Origin: Pseudomonas pohangensis
Lineage (GTDB): Bacteria > Pseudomonadota > Gammaproteobacteria > Pseudomonadales > Pseudomonadaceae
Length of the DNA: 64,000 nucleotides
Assembly (NCBI RefSeq): GCF_900105995.1
Contig: NZ_LT629785.1
Span: forward strand, 2,976,001-3,040,000
Direction: 5' to 3'
The position numbers were made by a program, and so were the translations under genes. A model generated the notes under the pieces. That model did not search any database, was not told the DNA's origin, and saw nothing but the letters and a program-made list of their open reading frames with translations. Of this stretch, positions 17,254 to 25,538 are shown one piece after another. Numbering within the stretch: position 1 is the stretch's first letter; every line of letters starts with the position of its first letter.

Positions 17254-17288
17254 GGTGATCGCTGGCAAAATATCTACCAGCAATCACC
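17254..17288. repeat. 12-bp inverted repeat at the antitoxin 3' end
   Basis: Arms GGTGATCGCTGG (17254-17265) and CCAGCAATCACC (17277-17288) pair with one mismatch around an 11-nt AT-rich loop. It overlaps the last codons of the antitoxin reading frame and lies about 215 bp upstream of gmtY. It could be a terminator stem without a clear T-run, or a recombinase site. The 17101-17253 stretch beside it shows no coding sequence. Confidence 0.45.
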
Positions 17289-17661
17289 ATTGCACACCTC
17301 GCAGAGCGTCGATCCGGCGATAGACTTCATACAGAGAAATCATATCGCCCTGCGCCATAATTTCGAGCGGGGAGCGCCCGTTGAAAAAAGCGTTGTTGTT
17401 CGCCATAGAAGGGAATCCATAGACGTTTTCTGGGTTGTCGAAGATTTGCCGAAGCACTGCATGGATGTTCAGCACGAAACTCACACGCTGCATCTGATCG
17501 GCATCCAGCGAGACAGTCCAGCCTGGGGCTCGCTGCTTGGCGCGGTTATAGGTGCTGCGCGAAATACGCAGGATTTTGCAGGCCTGCTCTCTCGACGCAC
17601 CCCAAATATCGAGAATGCACTTACGGGATAGGTGCGCCTGAACTATGCAAAAAACCTCAAA
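17284..17661 (-). pseudogene. Xre/MbcA/ParS-type antitoxin (DUF2384), no usual start codon
   Basis: Open from 17661 to the stop at 17284 (125 codons), the length of a full MbcA/ParS/Xre antitoxin. The N-terminal part reads as a helix-turn-helix (IWGASREQACKILRISRSTY) and the C-terminal part as the toxin-binding domain (NNAFFNGRSPLEIM, then YRRIDALRG). Antitoxins of this type partner RES-family NAD-degrading toxins. No ATG, GTG or TTG exists before the HTH; the first ATG (17493) would delete it. No RES toxin gene lies downstream. It is probably a decayed orphan, unless a rare start codon is used. Confidence 0.7.
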
Positions 17662-17981
17662 TTAACCCACAAACAGAGCAACAACGATCAACGAAGGACC
17701 GATTAACTACTCAATGTGGTTAGCAGGTTCTCAGTTGGTGGTCATGCCTGAGTTCAGGCGAGTTGAAAAACCGACTTTTTCAACAGAATCTGCCAAGAGC
17801 TGCCCCTCATAAGTGGCCACGAAACGAGGGGCAACGAACCACATCGCAATCTTGGTCATGCCACATGTTTGCGATGCTTCACCGATGCAATACAAGCAAT
17901 CGCTATCGAAACGACAATTTCGTTCACATACGCTTACATCCGGTAATATCCGGACAAGCTAGGGATTAGGGAAAACAAGAA
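17662..17981. other. Non-coding stretch with a 9-bp hairpin
   Basis: No supported gene. The clearest structure is GTTGAAAAA (17762-17770), a 5-nt loop, and TTTTTCAAC (17776-17784), a perfect hairpin of a kind often seen near mobile-element edges. The last 40 bases carry a short ATCCGG direct repeat and precede the NERD gene; its promoter should be here but no strong boxes stand out. Confidence 0.5.
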
Positions 17982-18752
17982 ATGGATCTCACTCCGATAA
18001 TCGCGCAGGTCTGGGGCACGCTTGGCTGGTTTATCCCGCTGATGCTGCTGATCGGCCTAGTCAAGTCGCCTTGGGCCAAGGGCCATATTGGCGAACTCCT
18101 GGTGCGGCTGTTTGCCCATTGGCAGCTGGACAAGCAAACCTACCGCCGCCTGCACAACGTCACGCTGAACACGCCAGACGGCACCACGCAGATCGACCAC
18201 GTATTTCTATCGCCTTACGGCATCTTCGTGCTGGAAACGAAGAATATGAGCGGCTGGATCTTTGGCAGCGAGAAGCAGGCGCAGTGGACGCAGAAGCTCT
18301 ACAAACGCACGTTCAAATTCCAGAACCCGCTGCGACAGAACTACAAGCACCTCAAGGCCCTGGAAGCCACTCTTGGCGTTAACCCCGAGCACCTGCATTC
18401 GGTTATCACCTTTGTCGGCGGCAGCACCTTCAAAACCGACGTACCAGCCAACGTGACCCAGGGCATTGGCTTTATCCGCTATATCAAGTCATTCCAGCAG
18501 CCGGTATTCAGCGAGACGCAAGTCGACGCCATGCTGCACGCCCTGCAAACCGGCCGCCGCGCGCCGACCCTCGCAACCCACCGCGAGCACGTGCAAAACC
18601 TCAAGCGACGTAGCGACCCAACAGCCGAGCGGCAATGCCCGAAATGCGGCAGCGCGCTGCTGATTCGCACTGTGAAGTCAGGGGCGAAAGCGGGGCAGCA
18701 GTTTTGGGGGTGCTCGGGGTTTCCCAAGTGCCGAACCGTGCAGAATATTTGA
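17982..18752 (+). CDS. NERD-domain protein with topoisomerase-type zinc finger
   Basis: A 256-residue protein. It starts with one hydrophobic helix (about 8-25), then a NERD (nuclease-related) domain at about 35-150 with the pattern TQIDHVFLSPYGIFVLETKN (Asp and E.K placed like restriction-type nucleases). It ends with a zinc ribbon CPKCGSALL ... GCSGFPKC of the topoisomerase I kind at 215-256. The membrane helix plus DNA-binding finger suggests a nuclease anchored at the inner membrane. It sits among accessory genes just before an RloC-like ATPase, so a defence role is possible but not shown. Confidence 0.85.
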   Translation: MDLTPIIAQVWGTLGWFIPLMLLIGLVKSPWAKGHIGELLVRLFAHWQLDKQTYRRLHNVTLNTPDGTTQIDHVFLSPYGIFVLETKNMSGWIFGSEKQAQWTQKLYKRTFKFQNPLRQNYKHLKALEATLGVNPEHLHSVITFVGGSTFKTDVPANVTQGIGFIRYIKSFQQPVFSETQVDAMLHALQTGRRAPTLATHREHVQNLKRRSDPTAERQCPKCGSALLIRTVKSGAKAGQQFWGCSGFPKCRTVQNI

Positions 18753-18915
18753 AAGGTTGGAAATCGTAGCCTCTCTCCAACTATTCTTATTAGAAAAATA
18801 TAACGAACACAACCGAGAATAAATTTCGAAACAAGAAGCACTGTGAACTTAGCCCCACCTACAAACGGGAAATTTTTAATAAAGCAAAACAAGCCAACAA
18901 TAAAAGGATGGCGAA

Positions 18916-21036
18916 ATGGAAATTGACATCAGGCATTGCAACAACTTCACATCCGCCAAGATACATATCGAAGCCGGCAAATTAAACATTAAATTTGCCC
19001 CAAACGGCACGGGGAAAAGTACAATTTCAAAAGCCATTCAATTCGCATCGACTAAAAATGAACAAGCATTAGCCGAGCTACTGCCCTTCAAATTTCGCGG
19101 TGAAAATCCAGACAACATAAAACCTGAAGTAACTGGCATTGAACACTTCGACAGTATTATGTGCTTTAACGAAGAGTACGTAAGCAAATTTACCTTTCAA
19201 CCCGACGAGCTGGTAAGCAATAGTTTTGATATATTTATACGCACAGAAGCTTACAAAGAAAAAGAACGAGACATCCAAGCTCTTACAAGTGCAGTTCAGC
19301 AGCAATTTGCAAACAACCCTGATTTAGAAATGCTACTCGCTAACTTTAAAGAGTTAAGCGGCGCATTTAAAGTTACCGCTAACGGTGGCTTAGCCAAAAC
19401 ATCAACTGGGGCCAAAGCACTTTCCATTGCAAATAAAATTGATCACATACCGCAGGGACTAGAACATTATAAGCCATTTATCCAAAGCCCCAAGAGTGTC
19501 ACTTGGATTGATTGGCAAGCCAAAGGACACAAAGAGTTTTCTGAACTATCTGATTCATGCCCGTTTTGCACAAGTGACTCTGTAGACAAAAAAGAGCAGA
19601 TTGCAAAGGTGAGTCAAGAGTACGACAAAAATCTTATAAAAAACCTAGTGAGCATTATCGAAGTCATCAATAATTTAGGGGAGTTTTTCTCAGAACCTGC
19701 GAAAGAAACACTTAATGTTATTAAATCCCTTAAAGACGGAATTGAAAACGAGCACGAAACCTTTATCGTAACAATTAAATCACAGATTGATAATTTGGTT
19801 ACAAAGCTTGAAAAACTCAAAAGCCTAACCGGATTCGATTTTAAAGAAGGTGACGTTGTTGGGCAAAAATTGTTGAGTTACAAAATCGACATTCAGTTTT
19901 TTGACACATTAAACTCTGCTAAAACCAACGAAACAATAGCCATAATCAACCAATCAATTGACGATCTAATACAGCAGGCCGGCCCACTGCAGGGAAAAAT
20001 CAATCAACAGCGAAAAGAAATGCAAATACTGATTGAAAAACATCAGGCTAACATTAATGAATTCCTTACTTTCGCCGGATATCGCTATCAGGTAGCAATC
20101 ATTGGTGAAGGCATACAATCACAATTAAAACTACGACATATTGATCACTCAAACAATCTGAGCGGCGGCAGTCAGCACTTGAGTTTTGGTGAGCGCAATG
20201 CTTTTTCAATTGTCTTATTTATGTATGAGTGCATTGCCAAAAACCCAAGCCTAATAATACTAGACGACCCTATATCATCATTCGACAAAAACAAAAAATA
20301 TGCGATCTTAGAGATGCTTTTTAGCCGCAGCGCAAAAGACTGCTTAAATGGCAAGACAGTGCTAATGCTAACCCATGATGTCGAACCGATTATTGATACG
20401 CTAAAGTCTGTTCGGATGCGATTTAGCAATAAAGTTTGTGCAGCTTACTTACGACTAAAAAAAGGACAAATCACAGAACAGCCAATCTCAGGAAGCGATA
20501 TAAAAACCTTTATACAGATATGCGAAACCATATTTGGATCAGCGCACGATCCTGTAATTAAACTAATTTATCTGCGGCGCCGCTATGAGGTTTTGGGTGC
20601 GCTTGAAACTGCATACCAAGTGCTGTCAAATTTATTTAAGAAGCGCGCAGCCCCCGAAGACCATCGAATTCCAAAAACTGCTGATGGCTTGAGCGCACCT
20701 CTATCGCCCGATGACGTATCGCTAGGAATCGCGGAAATAAAGTCCTACATCCCAGAACTTCCGGCAGACTATCTATCCTTGATTGCGTTATTTAGTGACG
20801 AGGAACGAGTTAAGACAATGTATCGCCAAAGCACCAATGGTTATGAAAAACTACAACTAACTCGAATACTGTTAGATGTAGACACCATTGACAACACGAT
20901 TATCAGGAAATTTATCAACGAAGCTTACCATATTGAAAATGAGTTCATCTTCCAATTAGACCCAGCGCAATTCGATTTAATTCCTGAATATATAGTTATG
21001 GAATGCAATAAAATCTTAGGGGAGACCGTCGAATGA
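18916..21036 (+). CDS. AAA_13/RloC-like ABC-type ATPase, AT-rich
   Basis: A 706-residue SMC/ABC-fold ATPase. It shows Walker A PNGTGKST (29-36), a long coiled coil with CPFC (215-218) resembling the zinc-hook cysteines of RloC, the ABC signature LSGGSQHLSFGERNAF (415-430), Walker B IILDDPISSFD and the H-loop THD (486-488). About 200 C-terminal residues follow, in the place where PrrC and RloC carry their tRNA anticodon nuclease; I could not confirm the nuclease triad. The gene is visibly far richer in A+T than all its neighbours, indicating recent transfer. Likely an anti-phage or abortive-infection ATPase (inference); the start at 18916 follows AAAGGATGG. Confidence 0.8.
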   Translation: MEIDIRHCNNFTSAKIHIEAGKLNIKFAPNGTGKSTISKAIQFASTKNEQALAELLPFKFRGENPDNIKPEVTGIEHFDSIMCFNEEYVSKFTFQPDELVSNSFDIFIRTEAYKEKERDIQALTSAVQQQFANNPDLEMLLANFKELSGAFKVTANGGLAKTSTGAKALSIANKIDHIPQGLEHYKPFIQSPKSVTWIDWQAKGHKEFSELSDSCPFCTSDSVDKKEQIAKVSQEYDKNLIKNLVSIIEVINNLGEFFSEPAKETLNVIKSLKDGIENEHETFIVTIKSQIDNLVTKLEKLKSLTGFDFKEGDVVGQKLLSYKIDIQFFDTLNSAKTNETIAIINQSIDDLIQQAGPLQGKINQQRKEMQILIEKHQANINEFLTFAGYRYQVAIIGEGIQSQLKLRHIDHSNNLSGGSQHLSFGERNAFSIVLFMYECIAKNPSLIILDDPISSFDKNKKYAILEMLFSRSAKDCLNGKTVLMLTHDVEPIIDTLKSVRMRFSNKVCAAYLRLKKGQITEQPISGSDIKTFIQICETIFGSAHDPVIKLIYLRRRYEVLGALETAYQVLSNLFKKRAAPEDHRIPKTADGLSAPLSPDDVSLGIAEIKSYIPELPADYLSLIALFSDEERVKTMYRQSTNGYEKLQLTRILLDVDTIDNTIIRKFINEAYHIENEFIFQLDPAQFDLIPEYIVMECNKILGETVE

Positions 21037-21043
21037 ATTTTAT

Positions 21044-21082
21044 GGGAAAAAGGGGACGGAAAAAGCGGAAAAAGGGGACAGA
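21044..21082. repeat. Tandem GGAAAAAGGGGAC motif, transposase-associated type
   Basis: Two copies of GGAAAAAGGGGAC lie 21 bp apart (21045 and 21066); the second continues into AGATTTATTTA. I recall the string AAAGGGGACAGATTTATTT as common beside Y1/REP-associated transposase genes in gamma-proteobacteria. No transposase is present here, so this is a remnant at best. Confidence 0.45.
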
Positions 21083-21100
21083 TTTATTTATTGGGTCACT

Positions 21101-21129
21101 GTCCGTTTTTGGCACTTCTCTGCCGGTCG
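21101..21129. repeat. 29-bp direct repeat, right copy
   Basis: Matches 1756-1784 at 27 of 29 positions in the same orientation. It sits 64 bp after the RloC-like gene and about 340 bp before the truncated DUF1820 gene, at the right edge of the accessory DNA. Confidence 0.75.
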
Positions 21130-21464
21130 TCACTACGGCGTATGGCTAGCATCCCTCCACCACTGATCGATGCGTTCAATAACCTCAATCTGGACCCCGC
21201 GGCTTAATTTTGAAGCTTCCTAACTGTGCAAAGATATATCGTAACTCTGCACGGATAGACGACGATGCCGCAATCTTGAAAATGTGGTGCACCCCAACAT
21301 TGACGCCAACACCATCGCGTATTTCGCGTCTTGGAGTTTTGGACTTAAAAAGGGTAACTCCAATAATTCAACGTATGGAATAGAGCTACTCCTGAGTTGA
21401 AAATGGTGTTTTTGTGGTAGGAAAAGGGTCCCTAGGGCGAAGTTTGGGACCTCGTAGGAGGGTA
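21130..21464. other. Non-coding right-edge sequence of the accessory region
   Basis: No gene that I can support. There is a small hairpin (GGTCCC at 21427-21432 with GGGACC at 21446-21451), and the 9-mer AGGGTAACT occurs at 21351 and again at 21459, the second copy at the DUF1820 breakpoint. These are weak signs of past insertions and may be chance. Confidence 0.4.
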
Positions 21465-21551
21465 ACTAAGAAAGATCTGTTTGGCGTACATCTCGTACAC
21501 CTGACCCTGGTTGAGGAATATCACCTTATAGAGTGGCTCTGGCTTGCTCAT
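21465..21551 (-). pseudogene. DUF1820 gene, N-terminal fragment only
   Basis: From the ATG at 21551 the minus strand encodes MSKPEPLYKVIFLNQGQVYE and continues MYAKQIF, the highly conserved start of the Pseudomonas DUF1820 protein (about 105 residues), which normally lies next to miaB in the opposite orientation, as here. Homology stops after about 27-29 residues, near 21465-21471; the frame then runs into unrelated sequence and ends at 21432. The remaining three quarters are not found nearby. The break marks where accessory DNA joins the core genome. Confidence 0.8.
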
Positions 21552-21693
21552 GAGGAACGACAGCGTAGTGAAAAGGGCGCGCAGCTTACCACAGACAATC
21601 CGCCGTGGCCGCGACCAGCCGTCAAGCAGCCCTAGGAAGCTGGCGGCTTGCCGCCTATAATCGCAGCCCCTTGAAGATTCCCGACGACCGCGC

Positions 21694-23022
21694 ATGACCA
21701 GAAAGCTCTATATCGAAACCCACGGCTGCCAGATGAACGAGTACGACAGCTCGCGCATGGTCGACCTGCTGGGCGAGCATCAGGCGCTGGAAGTCACGGA
21801 GAATCCGGCGGAAGCTGATGTCATCCTGCTCAATACCTGTTCCATTCGCGAAAAAGCCCAGGACCGGGTGTTCTCGCAGCTGGGTCGCTGGCGTGAGCTG
21901 AAGCTGGACAACCCGCAACTGGTCATCGGTGTCGGCGGCTGTGTAGCCAGCCAGGAAGGGGCGGCCATCCGCGACCGCGCACCCTATGTTGACGTGGTAT
22001 TCGGTCCGCAAACCCTGCACCGCCTGCCGGAAATGATCGATGCCGCGCGCAGCACCCGCCAGCCGCAGGTGGATATTTCCTTCCCCGAAATCGAAAAATT
22101 CGACCGCCTGCCCGAACCACGCATCGACGGCCCGAGCGCCTATGTCTCGGTGATGGAGGGTTGCAGCAAGTACTGCTCCTTCTGCGTAGTGCCCTACACC
22201 CGCGGCGAAGAGGTCAGCCGGCCGCTGGCCGACGTGCTGCATGAAGTCAGCCATCTGGCCGAAAACGGCGTGCGCGAGGTCAACCTGCTCGGGCAGAACG
22301 TCAACGGCTACCGCGGCGCACGCAAGGACGGACAGATCGCCGACTTTGCCGAACTGCTGTATGCGGTGGCGGCCATCGACGGCATCGACCGCATCCGCTA
22401 CACCACCTCGCACCCGCTGGAGTTTTCCGACGCGCTGATCGAGGCCCACGCCAGCATTCCTCAACTGGTGAAATTCGTGCATCTGCCGGTGCAGGCCGGC
22501 TCCGACCGTATTCTGGCGGCGATGAAGCGCAACCACACGGCGCTGGAATACAAGTCGCGGATACGCAAACTGCGTGCGGCAGTACCGGATATCTGCGTCA
22601 GCTCGGATTTCATCGTCGGCTTCCCCGGCGAAACCGAACAGGACTTCGTCCAGACCATGAAGCTGATCGAAGACATCGGTTTCGATTTTTCCTACTCCTT
22701 TGTCTACAGCGCCCGCCCCGGTACCCCGGCAGCCGAGCTGGCGGATGACACGCCGGAAGAACTGAAGAAGCAGCGCCTGCAGATCCTGCAGAACCGCATC
22801 AACCAGCAGGGCTTCGAAATCAGCCGGCGCATGGTTGGCAGCACCCAGCGCATCCTGGTTACCGACTTTTCCCGGCGCGACCCCGGCAAGCTGCAGGGCC
22901 GCACCGAGAACAACCGCATCGTCAACTTCCCCAGCAGCAATGCCGGCCTGATCGGCCAGTTTGTCGATGTCCGCATCGACGATGCCCTGCCCCATTCCCT
23001 GCGCGGCAGCCTGCTTGAGTAA
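21694..23022 (+). CDS. miaB: tRNA-2-methylthio-N6-dimethylallyladenosine synthase MiaB
   Basis: A 442-residue radical-SAM methylthiotransferase that turns i6A37 into ms2i6A37 in tRNAs reading UNN codons. The N-terminal UPF0004 domain carries the auxiliary cluster cysteines Cys12, Cys49 and Cys83; the radical-SAM cluster is Cys157, Cys161 and Cys164 (CSKYCSFC); a TRAM domain ends the protein. Length and motifs are normal. It is the first intact core gene after the accessory region, starting about 140 bp from the broken DUF1820 start codon, and heads the conserved block miaB-ybeZ-ybeY-ybeX-lnt. Confidence 0.97.
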   Translation: MTRKLYIETHGCQMNEYDSSRMVDLLGEHQALEVTENPAEADVILLNTCSIREKAQDRVFSQLGRWRELKLDNPQLVIGVGGCVASQEGAAIRDRAPYVDVVFGPQTLHRLPEMIDAARSTRQPQVDISFPEIEKFDRLPEPRIDGPSAYVSVMEGCSKYCSFCVVPYTRGEEVSRPLADVLHEVSHLAENGVREVNLLGQNVNGYRGARKDGQIADFAELLYAVAAIDGIDRIRYTTSHPLEFSDALIEAHASIPQLVKFVHLPVQAGSDRILAAMKRNHTALEYKSRIRKLRAAVPDICVSSDFIVGFPGETEQDFVQTMKLIEDIGFDFSYSFVYSARPGTPAAELADDTPEELKKQRLQILQNRINQQGFEISRRMVGSTQRILVTDFSRRDPGKLQGRTENNRIVNFPSSNAGLIGQFVDVRIDDALPHSLRGSLLE

Positions 23023-23142
23023 ACCCGGCCACATAACCCTGCCAGTGCGTGACCGGCGCGTGCACCGCGCGACTTCCCGCAGAGCGCTGTCAGGTTTATT
23101 CTTCCCTTATCTTTTTTGCCCTCAGGCGGCCAGCCCATCACT

Positions 23143-24150
23143 TTGAACGCGACCCTGGAACTGCACAGATTCATCCTCGAGCCCTTCGAGGCCCAACGCT
23201 TCGCCAACCTGTGCGGACAATTCGACGAGCACCTGCGTCTGATCGAGCAGCGTCTGGCCATCGAGATCCGTAACCGTGGCAACCAGTTCGAACTGATCGG
23301 CGATGCCCGGCGTACCCAGGCTGCGGAGCTGTTGCTGCGCCGCCTGTACCGGGAAACCGCTGCCAGCGAACTTACCCCGGACCTGGTCCACCTGTTTCTG
23401 CAGGAGTCGGCCATCGAGGATCTGGGCAGCGCGAAGAATGACGCCAGTGTCAGCCTGAAGACACGCAAGGGCATGATCCGCCCGCGCGGCAGCAACCAGC
23501 AGCGCTACGTCAAATCGATTCTCGAGCATGACATCAACTTCGGCATCGGCCCGGCCGGCACCGGCAAGACTTACCTCGCGGTGGCCTGTGCCGTGGACGC
23601 ACTGGAGCGCGAACAGATCCGCCGCATCCTATTGGTGCGCCCGGCCGTCGAGGCCGGCGAGAAGCTCGGCTTCCTGCCCGGCGACCTGTCGCAGAAGATC
23701 GACCCCTACCTGCGTCCGCTGTATGACGCGCTCTACGAAATGCTCGGCTTCGAGGCCGTGGCCAAGCTGATCGAACGCCAGGTGATCGAAGTCGCGCCGC
23801 TGGCTTACATGCGCGGCCGCACCCTGAACAACAGCTTCATCATTCTCGACGAGAGCCAGAACACCACGGTCGAACAGATGAAGATGTTCCTCACCCGCAT
23901 CGGCTTCGGCTCCACTGCGGTGATCACCGGTGACATTACCCAGATTGACCTGCCGCGCGGCACCAAGTCCGGACTGACCCAGGTGATCGATGTGCTGCGT
24001 GACGTGCCCGGCATCGCTTTCACCCATTTCCAGCCCAAGGACGTGGTGCGCCATCCGCTGGTACAGCGCATCGTCGAAGCCTACGAGCGCCACGAAAACA
24101 CGCCACAGGGTAAAACCGGCCGCAGCACCACAGGTCGCGAAGATGCTTGA
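23143..24150 (+). CDS. ybeZ: PhoH-like ATPase YbeZ
   Basis: A 335-residue PhoH-family P-loop protein, partner of the RNase YbeY in rRNA maturation and ribosome quality control. Walker A is GPAGTGKT; Walker B is FIILDESQNT, followed by TGDITQIDLP. The start taken is the TTG at 23143 (LNATLELHRFILEPFE), which matches where Pseudomonas homologues begin; an in-frame TTG at 23116 would add nine residues, and no ATG is available. Its 3' end overlaps ybeY by 8 bp, so the two are translationally coupled. Confidence 0.93.
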   Translation: MNATLELHRFILEPFEAQRFANLCGQFDEHLRLIEQRLAIEIRNRGNQFELIGDARRTQAAELLLRRLYRETAASELTPDLVHLFLQESAIEDLGSAKNDASVSLKTRKGMIRPRGSNQQRYVKSILEHDINFGIGPAGTGKTYLAVACAVDALEREQIRRILLVRPAVEAGEKLGFLPGDLSQKIDPYLRPLYDALYEMLGFEAVAKLIERQVIEVAPLAYMRGRTLNNSFIILDESQNTTVEQMKMFLTRIGFGSTAVITGDITQIDLPRGTKSGLTQVIDVLRDVPGIAFTHFQPKDVVRHPLVQRIVEAYERHENTPQGKTGRSTTGREDA

Positions 24151-24598
24151 ACTGGACCTGCAACTGGCCAGCGACACGGCAGAGCTGCCGGCCGAAGCGG
24201 ATTTTCGCCGCTGGTGCGAACTGGCTCTGCAACAGCGCAGCGCCGACTCGGAACTGACCATCCGCATCGTCGATGAAAGCGAAGCGCGTGAGCTCAACCA
24301 CACCTGGCGGCACAAGGACTACGCAACCAATGTGTTGTCCTTTCCGGCCGACATCCCCGACGGTCTGCTGGACATTCCACTGCTCGGCGATCTGGTGATC
24401 TGCGCACCGGTGGTGGCCCGCGAAGCGGCTGAACAAGGCAAGGCACCGGCGGCCCACTGGGCGCATCTGGTCATCCATGGTTGCCTGCATCTGCTTGGCT
24501 ACGATCACATCGAGGATGCCGAGGCCGAGGAAATGGAAGCACTGGAACGAAAATTGCTGGCTGAACTGGGTCATCCTGACCCCTACGACGATGAATAA
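24143..24598 (+). CDS. ybeY: Endoribonuclease YbeY
   Basis: A 151-residue single-strand endoribonuclease needed for 16S rRNA 3'-end maturation and 70S ribosome quality control. The zinc-binding HGCLHLLGYDH motif (H-x3-H-x5-H) near residues 111-121 is intact. The ATG at 24143 lies inside the end of ybeZ; the frame is open further upstream, but only this start gives the family N-terminus. Confidence 0.95.
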   Translation: MLELDLQLASDTAELPAEADFRRWCELALQQRSADSELTIRIVDESEARELNHTWRHKDYATNVLSFPADIPDGLLDIPLLGDLVICAPVVAREAAEQGKAPAAHWAHLVIHGCLHLLGYDHIEDAEAEEMEALERKLLAELGHPDPYDDE

Positions 24599-24631
24599 CC
24601 GCAACAACAGAAGGTACCCGGGTAGAACACC

Positions 24632-25471
24632 ATGAGTGAAGACCGATCGAGCACCGAGCAGAAGTCCTGGCTGGAAAGACTTACCCAGGCTTTTGCTCAT
24701 GAACCCAAGAACCGCAAGGAGTTGCTGGAAGTGTTGCGCGAAGCGCACCTGAACAAGCTGCTCGACAGTGACGCGCTGGCGATTGTCGAAGGCGCGATCC
24801 AGGTTGCCGACCTGCAGGTGCGCGACATCATGGTGCCGCGCTCGCAGATGATGAGCATCCGCGTCGAGCAGACCCCGGCCGAGTTCCTGCCGGCGGTGAT
24901 CGAGGCTGCCCACTCGCGTTACCCGGTTACCGGCGAAAGCCTGGACGAGGTACTCGGCATACTGCTGGCCAAGGACCTGTTGCCGCTGATCCTGCAGAAC
25001 AGCGAGCACACCTTTGACATCCGCAAACTGTTACGCCCGGTAACTTTCGTCCCCGAGTCCAAGCGCCTCAACGTGCTGCTCAAGGAATTCCGCGCCAAGC
25101 GCCAGCATATGGCCGTGGTTATCGACGAATACGGTGGTGTTGCGGGACTGGTGACCATCGAAGATGTGCTGGAGCAGATCGTCGGTGAAATCGAGGACGA
25201 GCACGATGTCGAGGAAGACAGTTACATCCGCCCGTTGCCCAGCGGCGATTTCATCGTCAAGGCACTGACCCCGGTGGAGAACTTCAACGACTTCTTCGAG
25301 TGCGACTATTCCGAAGACGAGTTCGATACCATTGGCGGCCTGGTGATGAGTGCTTTCGGCCATCTGCCCAAGCGCAATGAAATCACCGAGATCGGCGAGT
25401 TCCGTTTCCGCATCGTCAACGCCGACAGCCGGCGCATTCACCTGCTGCGCGTCTCGCCGCTGAGCCGTTAA
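24632..25471 (+). CDS. ybeX: CBS-domain transporter-associated protein CorC/YbeX
   Basis: A 279-residue cytosolic protein with a CBS pair (from the DIMVPRSQM segment near residue 65 to IVGEIEDEHD near 190) followed by a CorC_HlyC domain (PLPSGDFIVKALTPVENFN to the end). In enterobacteria it is linked to Mg/Co efflux and, through its gene cluster, to ribosome metabolism. It has no membrane helices, unlike longer CorB/C proteins. It stands 33 bp after ybeY and 67 bp before lnt, the usual order. Confidence 0.95.
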   Translation: MSEDRSSTEQKSWLERLTQAFAHEPKNRKELLEVLREAHLNKLLDSDALAIVEGAIQVADLQVRDIMVPRSQMMSIRVEQTPAEFLPAVIEAAHSRYPVTGESLDEVLGILLAKDLLPLILQNSEHTFDIRKLLRPVTFVPESKRLNVLLKEFRAKRQHMAVVIDEYGGVAGLVTIEDVLEQIVGEIEDEHDVEEDSYIRPLPSGDFIVKALTPVENFNDFFECDYSEDEFDTIGGLVMSAFGHLPKRNEITEIGEFRFRIVNADSRRIHLLRVSPLSR

Positions 25472-25538
25472 GCCCTCCCGGCGGGACACGACCAGTGGTT
25501 TTTCCCGCCCAAACCCCAAGGAAGTATCTGGGTTGAAC

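Noticed and set aside
17100..17283. tRNA gene as island target
   Set aside because: No cloverleaf or CCA-type 3' end found near either edge; the site looks intergenic.
21351..21467. AGGGTAACT 9-bp direct repeat as a target-site duplication
   Set aside because: The 108-bp spacing encloses no recognisable element and such a 9-mer pair is not very unlikely by chance.
21414..21635. A 73-codon + strand frame before miaB
   Set aside because: Opposite the DUF1820 fragment, which has real homology; no domain seen.
21655..23034. A 459-codon minus-strand frame over miaB
   Set aside because: Mirror of the GC-rich miaB coding frame; miaB has all cluster cysteines.
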